From: Prunella strophiata
Lineage: Eukaryota > Chordata > Aves > Passeriformes > Prunellidae
NCBI GenBank assembly: GCA_036583965.1
Contig: JAZBQD010000001.1
Coordinates: forward strand, 18,880,608 to 18,944,607
Reading direction: 5' to 3'
Length of the DNA stretch: 64,000 bases
Shown: positions 23,501 to 35,500 of the stretch, piece after piece
How the letters are laid out: each line of letters opens with the position of its first letter
Position numbering within the stretch: position 1 is the first letter of the stretch
Translations under genes and position numbers: made by a program
Notes under the pieces: model-generated
The model's database searches: none
Seen by the model: only the letters and a program-made list of their open reading frames with translations
What the model was told of the DNA's origin: nothing

Positions 23501-26500
23501 AGGGGGTGGCTACTCTGAGTCCCTCAGTTTTAATTTTCCATCTCCTTTTTGCTTGCACGTGGGAACCTGAACAGGTTTGTCACAGAGGCAGCCACTCTTT
23601 AATTGTCCTACTGGATCCATTCTGTAGGAGAAGATGGAATTTGCACTTTATTCATTGTAGCCAGTGATCACAAAGTGATTGAATGATTTGGGTTGGGAGG
23701 ACCTTAAAGCTCATCCAGTTCCACCCACTTTGCCATGGGCAGGGACACCTTCCATTATCCCAGGTTGCTCCAAGCCCTGTCCAACCTGGCCTTGGATATT
23801 TCCATGGAATTTCTCCCTTTTCTAAGAAGGGAAACCCAGAACTTTCAATCCTCACATCAGGCAGTTGAGTTTATCTGCTCATCAGCCAAGAGATAAGATG
23901 TCACAGAATTAGTCCTGGTGTGCATTTCCCTCACAAGACAGAGATCAAAATTCACTCTCCCGTATGAGTCAGGTCTCACACACCCCATCAGCTTTTTTTA
24001 TTGCTGCTGCTGAACAGCTCCTTTTATTCTCCCAGAATAAAATTTAGAAGTTTTTTGTTCTTTCTATTCTCCCTCTTGTCTCTTTTCTTCAAGCAATATT
24101 AAATATTAGCCTCTAAGACAATTCACAAATCACAAAATAGTTTTGCTCCAGACGAGCTGAGAAATACTCGGCAGATCTGGGTCTTTGTAGTCTTGGTGCT
24201 GTTATCTGTCATGTGGGAGCAGCACTAAACTTTCCCCCAGATCAAAAGTTATTCTCTTTGCAGAAATAATAGACTAAAAAGAAGTTAATAAACAGATCTT
24301 CTGAAGCTGCTCATTTGCTATTATTTCATCATTAGAGATAAAGAAAACTCGGCGTCGAAAGCAGATGGCATCTGACATGCATGTGTTTATTCCAACATTT
24401 ACATTTCCTGCAGTTCTCAACTGCCTGCTTTCCATATGTGAATTCATGGTTGTAAATGTGGAAGAGAAGTAGTAGAAAAATGTAATGAGATGTAAGAGCC
24501 CAAAACTGACAAGTCAGCACTACTGGAATGAGCTGTGTGCATCTTCATCCTTCCGATGTTTCGGTGTCAGAAGTCTCCTAACTGGAATTTCAGATTGCCT
24601 TGCAAATTCCTGACCTTCACTGCCAGTGAAATACTGGATGTGAATCAGTGAGGTTCACCAAGATGAGGTTCATCAAAATTGAGATGCTGGATTTGGAGCA
24701 GTAAGGTTTGCAGTGATGGAGTTCATCAAAATTGAGATATTGGATATGGAGCAGTGACGTTCATCAAGATGAGGGCCCCCAAAATTGAGATACTGGATAA
24801 GGAACAATGAGGTTCACAATGATGAAGTTCATCAAAACTGAGATACTGGTTATAGAACAGTGAAGTTCACTAACATGAGGTCCATCAAAATTGAGATATT
24901 GGATATGAAGCAGTGAGGTTCACCATGATAAGGTAAAATTCATCAAAATTGAGATATTCCTTAGGGAACAGTCAGAGTCACCATGATGAGTAGAAAAATC
25001 ACGGCTGCAGAGTCTGGTATTTCCAAATATTGCCATGAATCTGATACAAAGGTGAGGAAAAACAGGGGAATGAAACATCTTTAATTTAAAGATGCATACA
25101 AGATCTTAAGTATAAGGAATCTCCTAAAAGCTCAGGTCATTCAAATCCCTCCTGTTTATTTTGCAGAGAAAACAAGCCCAGTTCTATGAAAACATTGTGA
25201 AGGTGATACGACCAAAACCAGATTATTTTGCTGTTGGATACTATGGCCAGGGATTCCCATCATTCATAAGGGTAAGTGTCACCTGTTTCCATAGAGGTTT
25301 CTTGCTCTGGAAAATTCCCTTGGCTTGGAGAAACCTGCCTGCCTGTTTTTTAGGTGTACAAAACAAACACTGGTTTTTCCTTTCTGGTTTCTGAGATGGA
25401 ATAGTTGAATTTTAGTAGAAAAACTTTCTCTTCAAATGTACTCAGTACTTTCTATTTCTTCAGGGTATCACTAGAAATGAAGATAAATGACCCAATCCAT
25501 CACTCGGGGTCATAACCATCTGAAATGGTGACATTTTTGCCTGGCAGGTTAATATATATTTATATATATAATATATATATATGAGCATGGTAGAGAAACC
25601 TTTTGTATGTGACCATGTTTTCAGGTGAGTGTCCTTTCCAGCATTGTCACTAAAATGAAGTTGACTATCAAAGGTGTGTGTGACACCTTTAATAGCAATT
25701 TTTATCATTGCTTTGTCTGTGTCATGTGCCAATTTAAGACGTGTCACTTGGTTGATGCCAGGATCATAGCTTTAGTGACATTTTAAGGGTTTTTTCACTA
25801 ATATTAGGATTTTTATGGGTTGAATTAGTGGTTAAAGAAAAGTGGGGCTATAACATGTCTGAATTACATCTGTATTATGATTCTCTGGCACTTGGCAGTT
25901 GGTGACACAGAAATAACCCATTATTATTTTGTTAAGTTCCCTGGGCACCCTGTGCCAGAGCCTCACAAGAATGAATTCCTTCCCAAATTGCCCTCTGAAA
26001 ACCAGGCTGTTGAGTGCCCTGCTGATGGAGAAAATCCTCACTTTTCCCTCTATGCCACCATTCCCTGTGAATTACAAATGTATATACATAAATTACAGTT
26101 ATACAGAGCCATCTGTTATTACCTTTCTTTCCCCTACTGAGCTTTTCAAAAGACAGCATTGCAGAATTAAACCCAACTGGGCAAATGTGAGCAACTCCAG
26201 GTTCCTACCCCCAGTCAAAACACCCTTTTTTTAATAAGTGCTGTATAATTTTTTCACCAAGTATTCATTTTGGGATGAGTAATGAGGTTAAGCATATTCA
26301 GATGCAAATTTTATCCAAACTTGCTTTAATATGTTTGATCAGTTAAAAATATGCAAGTTGTCTTTTACATTTTCCTTTAGAATTTAATGAACTCAGCATG
26401 TAAAATATCTCTTCATTTTCTGTATTGGCAAAGAAGAAACCAACATTACAAATAGAACAAACATAATTTTAAAGTTATAAAAAGTTTAAATTTTATAATG

Positions 26501-29500
26501 GCAAAAATCTAGTACATTAATGTGAGTCTTTTTATAAGAGTCAGTATTTTTGGATATTCCTCCTTAAATCTGCATTGGTTTATGTTTCTATTTTTCTCTG
26601 CTACTCTTTTTTGCTCACCTGAGTGCCTTTGAATAAATGTTTATGTATAAAAAGCTTAATTCACTTTATTTATTGACATCCATTCCATCATTAGCTGTGG
26701 AAGGTGGAGGAGACATCTTGGATTTGATAATAATTTCTCTTACTATATTTTCAATGGCCACCAATGTTACAGATCCTTGAAATCATGTTTTGAGGTGATT
26801 TTAGTGTGGCTTAAAAAAATACCTAAAGGTAAACTTGGGCTTAATGATCCCAGGATGGAATTGGAGGTGAGAAAAGGATATTGATGAAGTATTGATTACA
26901 ACACAGCGTGAGGAGTTTGAAATTCCTCACTACTGAGAAGTGCCAACAGTGTTGGTGTCAGCACTGCGGAGGTCCCAGTTCTGTACTGGGAGCACTGGTT
27001 TTAGCTCTGGGGTGCTGGTGCCAGCTGTGGGTGCCTCTGTGATGCCTTGGGAACACTGACCCAGAACAGAGGCTGGACAGAGCTAAAGAATAAAGCAGGG
27101 ATTTATTGAAAGGATCTCCTCCATGGATCCACCTTGGGCAGCACAAGAGCCCAGCCAGGGCTGCACCCAAGATGAGCCAAAATGGGCACAAAATGCACAA
27201 CAGGTCAACTTTTTGGAAGTTTTGGTCCATTTGCACCTTGGAGTTCATTGTCCCATTCCAGCTTTAGCCCCTGCAGTCCCACCCTGCTTGTTTTTCTCTC
27301 CTCAGCCCACGCTGTTTGTGCTCTTGGGGCTGAGATTTGGATCATTTGTCCTTGGTGCCCAGCTGGAGCAGGAATTGTTTTGTCTCCCTGCTCTGTGCAC
27401 AGAGCTCACCATCCCCTGATGTGAAGCCCAGCCCCACACACTAAAGCAGCAGAGAATGTGAAAAATAGAGAAAAGCTAAACCTGAGGCCTGTGTGTTTGC
27501 AGAACAAGGTGTTCATTTACCGGGGCAAGGAGTACGAGCGCCGCGAGGACTTCGAGGCGCGGCTGCTGACGCAGTTCCCCAACGCCGAGAAGATGAAGAC
27601 AACGTCACCCCCGGGGGATGACATCAAAACCTCCTCTGGCCAGTGTATCCTTGGGCTGTACACCCAGCACAACCAGTACAACCAGTGCAGCCAGTGCTGC
27701 CAGCAGCTCAGGTCAAGGATTTGTGGCCAACTTGTTGCACTTCTGCCCTGACAGGTGTAACGCACTGGTTTTCTTGTTTTGTCCTTTTTTGTGTGTGTGT
27801 TCTGTTGAGCTGTTTGCTCTGTGTGACTGAAATTCCCTTTTCACTTCTTAACCTCCGAAATTCAGATATTCAGTGCTTCACTGTAAAGCCCAAACTGGAT
27901 TTACCCTCGAAATTTCACAGGCCGGTGTCAGAGCAAATTGTGAGGTGAGTTTGGGTTGAGTTTTGTTGTTTTCTCAGTCCCCTTTATAACACATTATTGT
28001 TGCATTAGGAATCTGTGCACAGCCAAGGGGTGTGGACATTGTGAGGGCATTTAATGGTGATTTTTATTATTGGCACACAGTGTGACCCACTGGAAAATAG
28101 TGATCTCATACTTGTTCATGAACTTCCTCCAACATTAGAATTTAGTATCAATTCCTAAACAGACAGTGTTTGATTTTCATTGTGCATTTGGGGCTTGGAA
28201 CTGCATGATCTGTGAGGTCATTTCCAACCCAATCCATTCTGTGATTCTGTGATTCTTTTCCCTCTTTTCAGTTTCTACAGGGTGAATGAAGTCCAACGCT
28301 TTGAGTATTCACGCCCTGTTCGAAAAGGAGAGAAAAACCCAGACAACGAATTTGCAGTAAGAAATTAGGAGGAAAATAAACCACTTTTTTGTTTATCCCC
28401 CTCTATTTTGAGCATCTGAGCCATTCATTATCTTTTGCTTGTTGAGAAATAAATTCTAGGTTTAAAGGGATTATTTTTCATAGAAAGTTAATTAAGCCAA
28501 TTTATCATGTTCTCATTTATACCAATAGGAAAAAAAAAAATGGGCAAAGCTGTATTTATTTTGTAAAAACAGCTCTTCTGAGAAAGGATTTTAAATTGTT
28601 ACACCTGAAACTTGTCTTGCCGTGAAGATTCCAGTCAGGCATCTGAAAATCTTTTGTCACTAATACCTCTTGCTTTTTTTTGCTTTTTTTTTTTTTTTTT
28701 AACTAAACCATTTGTTTCCTCTAATGGTCAATAAAATGAATGGTATGAGGAGGCCCTGGCACAGGGTGCCCAGAGAAGCTGTGCAGACCTCTGGAAGTGC
28801 CCAAGGGCAGGTTGGATGGGACCTGGAGCACCCTGGGATAGTGGAAGGTGTCCCTGCTCCTGGAACTGGATGGATTTTAAGGTCCTTTCCAACCCATTCT
28901 GATTCCATGAACATCCAGTAAAACCAGGCCATCTTTACGTGGTACTCTCCTTCAGAAAGGGAGCAGTTGTTCCCTGCTAAGTCACATAGCAGATTTAAAT
29001 CAGTGCTGCTCCATCTCCCACTTGGAATTCCCCCCTGGCTCTGTAACATCTGCCATACCTTGGTCCTTGTCCTGCTGGTGATGTTTGGGGGCTTTGCTCG
29101 GGGTCCCAGCTGTGCACTGAGAACGTGACACTTGTGTTCCCTCTGCAGAACATGTGGATTGAGAGAACCATCTACGTGACAGCCTATAAATTACCAGGGA
29201 TCCTCAGGTGGTTTGAAGTCAAATCAGTTTTCATGGTAAGATCAGTTTGGCTTTATTGAGATTGTGTTAAAAAAATGGGGTTTTTATACAGCCAGGGAGC
29301 ATTTGTGAGTCTCAGTGACTGTGAACAAGGAATCCATGGGGTTGTACCTGGCACATCCTGAGGGAACCTGCTGAGGGTGCTGAGTGCTCACTGAGGGTGA
29401 CTCAGGCAATGCTTTTCCATTCCCTAGGGAAGGGAATGCAGCCAGCCCTCCAAGGCCTTCAGCCTTTTGGAAAGCATTTGTGTCTCTCAGCAGGTGCCTA

Positions 29501-32500
29501 GAATGAAGAGAGACCTGAGGTGGTGCAGGGAAACCCTGCTCCATCCAGAGATTCTAGCCTGAACTTTATCAAAGAGGATCTGGATATTTTCATTGTCATT
29601 AATTCAAAAAACCCCAATAATCAAAGGCATTGTATTTCTGCATTTCTTACCACTCGTGGTTAAAGGTTGTTTTTGTTTCTTCTCCATATTTAGCTAAATA
29701 TACCCTCAGCAACCTCACAGAGTAACTCCAAATTACTCATTTCTCTGTTCAACCATTTAGACTGTTTAGATAAGACATATCCATTAAATGCCTTTAAGAT
29801 TAAATTATTCTTATGCAGCTGTAATTTTTAAGTAGCAATAAAAACATTGTTACTGCATTTTTGAAATCTCTCTTGTGAGGCTTATTTTTAAAGGAAAAGA
29901 ACAATTTGCATATGATTAATTAAAACCTTTTTCATTGCTCCATTGAGGTTATGTTGGACAGTTGTATTTGGATGAACAGAAGTAATGCAGAAAATTACTA
30001 TGGTATCTATAGTAACAGAATATGAATGTGATGTGTGACAGTAACAGGCAGCTGAATAAAACACAGTGAATTTTTAATGAATTTCGTAGTTTCAATATAA
30101 CCCTGATGGAGAAGATTGTATTTATCTTCATGATGGCAAGAAGTGCTGTTTGTAAAGGCTGGCAGATCTGATGCCAGGCCTGATGAGCAGAGAGCAGAGC
30201 CTGACAGGCACTTGGTGTGCACCCCTCCTGCTCTGCCTGGCATCCAAATGGGCACAAATCCCATCAGCCTTTTGGGAGCAGGGATTGTATGAGTTGCAGA
30301 GCTGAGAAATGATAGCAGAATGGAACTTAATAACGTGTGGGAAGACTGCTACAGATAACTTCTGACCTCCTCTGGCACAGTTCCTGCAAAATGGGTATTG
30401 ACTTTCCTCAAGATCTCTGTCAGCTAAAATGCTGCAAGGAGGATCACAGGGTTTACATCCCTGTAATGCTAAATTGTGATTATGGATACAGATATTATTG
30501 ATCCCTTGCTAAGCACCAGGGTACTCCAGCAGCTCTGCATGTTTCATATTTTATTGATGGAACTGGAATATCGTTAAAGGGAGAGGTGAGATTACATCAA
30601 ATCAGTGCTGAGAGAGGGGAGTAATTTCATAAATGCAGTGTATTATGTTACATAACCCATAGGAACATGCAGAGTTGCTTTAAATCTACTGGCTTTTCAA
30701 ATTCCTTCTGAGTACTTTTACCTAAACCTTTGCAATCTGTTCATTATCTGCAAGGAATTTGGGGCCAGCATTTGTGATTCTGTATCTGATTTGCTTTAGC
30801 TGGGCACAAGAAGTTGTAGGGGAGAGAGAGCAGCCAGGGAATTAGAAATCAGATTTTGAATCACACTTGAGTTTAAAAAGCACAAATGCTAAATATCTGT
30901 TTTGTTTTTATCTTGGAATTCAAATGTCTCAGGAGAATGTAATTCCTGTTTTCCCTGGATAGAGTGAGGAGTGCCCAGAGTGGCACTGGGAACAAGGCTC
31001 AGAATTTACACTTCTCATAAATAGCTTTCAGCAGGTTCCAAAGCCCAGTTTGTAGTAGTGAGATGGCAACTGCAATTCTCCATCTGCTTTTTAAAAAATT
31101 AGAGGGAGTGTTACAAGAGTAGTAAAAGAAAGGAGAATGAGAAAGAAAGCCATGATTGCTGCTACAGAAAAGTCAAAAAGCTGTCAGCTCAATGAGTGCT
31201 AATTTCTGGAGATGCTCAAGAGCTTTAAAAGCAATGGTTCATCAACACATTATTGCATAGTTATAAGGCCATTAATACAAGTGACAGAATCCTAAATTTA
31301 GCCTGTGATGTTCCCAGCAGTTCTTGCCCAGTCAGATGCTGGATGTGGTTTCACTCCCCAGTCCAGATTCCCCCGTGGCACGCTGGGCTCTGCCCGAGCC
31401 TGGCCTGTCCCTGCTCCCAGCAGAGACACCAGGCTCCTTCCCTGCCTTCCAGAATCTCAAAATGCAGCCTTCCAGGCTGCTCAAAATGCTAATTAAAACA
31501 TCCTTGATGTAATCAGCTGGCAGGTGTAAGAGTAACAACTAAAGAGATTTGATTATAAGTGGTTCTCAGAAACAGGGTAAGCAACTGATAGCCAGGTAGA
31601 AGTGCTGCTTTGTTTATGTAGCATTTATGTAAATGAGGCTGTAATCAAATATACACTTGCATTTTCCTCACAGGCCTCAATTAACCTTCCTTTCCTCTCC
31701 CTACCACATCATTTTTTTAATACAAGCAGGCTGTGGCTTCCAGTGAGGACTCTCTACACTCTGGGTCACTGCAAGTTACTGATTTTCAGCCTGTTCTCTA
31801 ATATTTAAAATATTTTAATACTGTTTTTTTCAACATGAACTATTTGAAAGACACGGTAGCTGGGCATAAAAAGTAGCTGGAGGTCAGTCAATTAAAATAA
31901 AGCAAATTTTAGACATCATAAGAGCTAATTCACCCTGTGCAGGCATCTGAGGAGACTCTTCATTGAAATCCAGGTAGAAAGAAAATTTCTCCCTTCAGTT
32001 CTCAATGCTCAGATGAAGAAAATGTGACCTCTTGGGGAAAAGCACAGCAGATAGTTTAGATGCCATCTCATCAACATATTCTACTCAATATCCTTGGAAA
32101 CACACCAAAATAATCACTGCAAAAATATCTTCTTGATTTTTGAGCAGCTTAGGATTACATTTTCCATCAGAAAATCCACGTTAAAGTTATCATTTCTTTC
32201 TTACTGTTACGTTAAGCTGGATCTTCTTTGTGCTGCTAAAACTCACCAACCCTTAATCTCTGATGTTCTCCATAATCCTCCAAAAAACCTCATGTGACTG
32301 CTGCCAGAGCCTTCCTGGATGCTGTGCAGGGCTGTAATCCCTCCTGCAGCAGCAGAATGCAGTTAACTTCCTCCACTGATAGCCATCATCATATCAGTTA
32401 CTGCAGCACTGAGATACCAAATACCTCAAGTCACTCTTTCTGGTAATTATTGGTCAAAAATCTCACTGATGTTGAAAGGCCTGGGACGTTTCTGCCCTGT

Positions 32501-35500
32501 CAGAGCCCAGCACATCCCTCTGGCTGCCCTGGGTGGCTCCAGCCCCTGGCAGGGGCTCACAGCCCTTGGCACAGAGCCCAAGACCCCTGTGCCTTTGATT
32601 TTGAGCCATGGAAAAAATTACCAACCTTGTATGAAGAGTTACAAGCCACACAAATTAAGCAGAGTAATAATTAGTTTATCACAAGGTGAAAAAGTAGAAT
32701 TTTGGGGTTTTTTAGAATGAGGGTTCAGGGGGCCAAGATGGAGGAATTTGGGTGTGTTCTGTCCTTCTTTCTTCTTCTTCACAGCCTCCATCTTCTGGGT
32801 GATGGTGGCACTTTTGGATTGGTTTAGAGTAGAGTTGGACTGTGTAACATGGGTGATGGGTATTGGAAAATAACTGTAAATAATGTACAGGTAGTTTTTA
32901 GTATAAAAAGACAACACCACCCCAGAGGTGGGCAGTGTGTCTGGGACCGACCTGCTGAACAGACCTGGGCTGGTCAGGGAGAAAATTTCTTAGATAAGAA
33001 ATAATAAACAACCTTGAAAACTGCACAAGAAGACTCCTGACTCCTTCTTTGGTGCTCAGGCTGGGACACATAGACTTTCTAACATATATTGGGGTCATCT
33101 CGAGCTCCTGAGAGACCCCGACACTGCCCGTGGGGTTTTGCTGAGCAGGTTAAAAACTCTGCCCCTGGTTTGAAATCTCCTTTTGGTTGGGTTTTAGGTG
33201 GAGATCAGCCCACTGGAGAATGCCATTGAGACCATGCAGCTGACCAATGACAAGATCAATAACATGGTGCAGCAGCATCTCAATGACCCCAACCTGCCCA
33301 TCAACCCCCTGTCCATGCTGCTCAACGGCATCGTGGACCCCGCTGTCATGGGGGGCTTCACCAACTACGAGAAGGTGACACCAGAATTCCCTGAATCCCA
33401 CCAGGATTCCCTGCCCTGCTGGGCCTCAGCTGAGCCCAGCACAGGGAGCATGGGGAGAGAGCAGGGCTGGAGCTGCTCTGCTGGGAGGGAAGGCTGGGAG
33501 AGCTGGGATTGTTCACCTGCAGAGGAGAAGGTTTGGGGTGACCTCAGGGTGGCCTTGCAGAGCCTGAAGGGGCTGCAGGAGAGCTGGAGAGGGACTGGGG
33601 ACAAGGGACAGGACCCAGGGAATGGCTCCCACTGCCAGAGGGCAGGGCTGGATGGGAGATTGGGAAGGAATTATTCCCTGGGAGGGTGGGGATGGAATTG
33701 CCAGAGCAGCTGTGGCTGCCCCTGGATCCCTGGCAGTGCCCAAGGCCAGGCTGGAGCACCTGGCACAGTGGGAGGTGTCCCTGCCATGGCAGGGGTGGCA
33801 CTGGGTGGGGTTTAAGGTCCCTCCCAACCCAGATCACTGTGATTCTGTGATTCCACAAGTTTCACTTTGTGTTTGTAGCTGTTACTTTGCAGAAGTTTTA
33901 AGTTGATGGATTTATCTCCGTTGTGGCTCATTCCTCTGGTAGTAGATTTTCTGAAATAATGGCTCATTTCTCTCTCTCTCAATTAGGCTTTTTTTACTGA
34001 AAAATACATGCACGAGCATCCAGAGGATCATGACAAGATTGAGAAGCTGAAGGATCTGATTGCTTGGCAGGTAAAAAACTTGAAGTCAGGTTTGGCAGAG
34101 GCAGCTGCTGTGGAAAGACAGCTTGGTGTCACTTTGGAGGAAATTCAGACATTATCCTCACCTTGGATACATTTCTTTGCCATTTAAATCTGTCTTGGAG
34201 CTTGAGTTAAAGTTCATCTTTTCAAATCTGACATAATTGCTCATTTTGATAAACTTGCTGAGAACAAATAGGATCATGATATTTTCTTTTTGCTTGTTTC
34301 TTTTTTTTTTTTTTTTTTTGGTAAACACAGTAAGTAACAATCTCCCCTCAGTATCAGATGAGAAAATATTTTTCAGGGCAAGCAAGAGACAATTCCAGTT
34401 TTGTTCCATAGTCACACACTGGATATTTTTATATGGTCTCAGTATAATTTTATGATAACTAAAAAAATACCAGGTTGATTGGAAATATTTTTTTTTCTTT
34501 CCTACAGAAAAAGAAAGTGAATCATTGTCTTTTCATTTTCAATTCTGTCTTTATAATAAAGGGAATAATTTACATTTCTGTAGATTTCAATCTTAGAGGT
34601 AGTACAACCAAAGCTACAAAATTCAAAAATAGAATATCCTCTGAAGGCCTTAAAACTATCAGTGAGTAAAAAACTTTTGGTCTGAAAAAAAAAAAAAGAG
34701 CATTTTTAAATTTATTTTTTTGTGAGCTTTTAGAAAAGATTAGATTTTATAAGCTTTACGTTTTATAGAGGAAAATAATTCGGTCCCAGCAGACTGACTT
34801 GGTGTCAGCTCTGTCTTTGCCTCTGAGAGTGAGACTTCAAATGAATTCCAAACACATTCCCTCAGCAAAGGCTCACTTTGGTGACACTTGTGTATTAAAA
34901 TAATATTACAATTTGAAAATAGGTATGGCAGCTGATCACATTGTATTCTAATTATTCAGGCCTTTTAAACACATGATTTCCCATCAGTTTTGTACTTCAA
35001 AAACAACAGGAGCCAGGAAAATAGAGAAAAGGGATCAAAATTTATTTTTATATCTGAAAATTAGAGTCACTGAAAGCCCTTTCAGTGCTTTTAAATTGCC
35101 TTGGATGTTTCATACACATTCAGGGGATCCTAAAATTTAAAATTCCTCTTAAATTACTTCAGTTTCCAGCCAGGTGGGAGTCAGCTCCCAAATATTGGGA
35201 GAGGGATGTGTATGGAAGCTTTTGAAGGGGCTGAATTCATCCTGGGCTGACAGGGATGGAAAGCAGAAAGGAGATTTCATTTCTCAGGTATTGGGGCTTG
35301 GAGTTTCTGTAATCACATGGAATTTTCTCCCTGCTGTATAAATCAATCTGACTATATGAAATAGGAGCCTGGCAATTGTATTACCAGCTGACCAGATAAA
35401 TTCAATTTTTTTCATCTCCTTACCTCTTTCTCTATTGTGCCATGGAATTCATAATTCATAATTCATATAATTCCTGTGAACTTCAAGTGTACATTTTGTT

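Larger units (their letters stand above)
22708..25166. other. Intron 6
   Basis: It is AT-rich and mostly unique, with an antisense CR1 piece (23668-23830) and a degenerate minisatellite of about 57 bp unit (24635-24990). Nothing else was seen. Confidence 0.9.
25272..27502. other. Intron 7
   Basis: It contains an AT-dinucleotide tract (about 25551-25582), a weak antisense CR1-like piece (25925-26035) and a solo LTR (27040-27488) that stops 14 bp before the exon w8 boundary. The stretch 26050-26950 is unique, AT-rich sequence. Confidence 0.92.
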
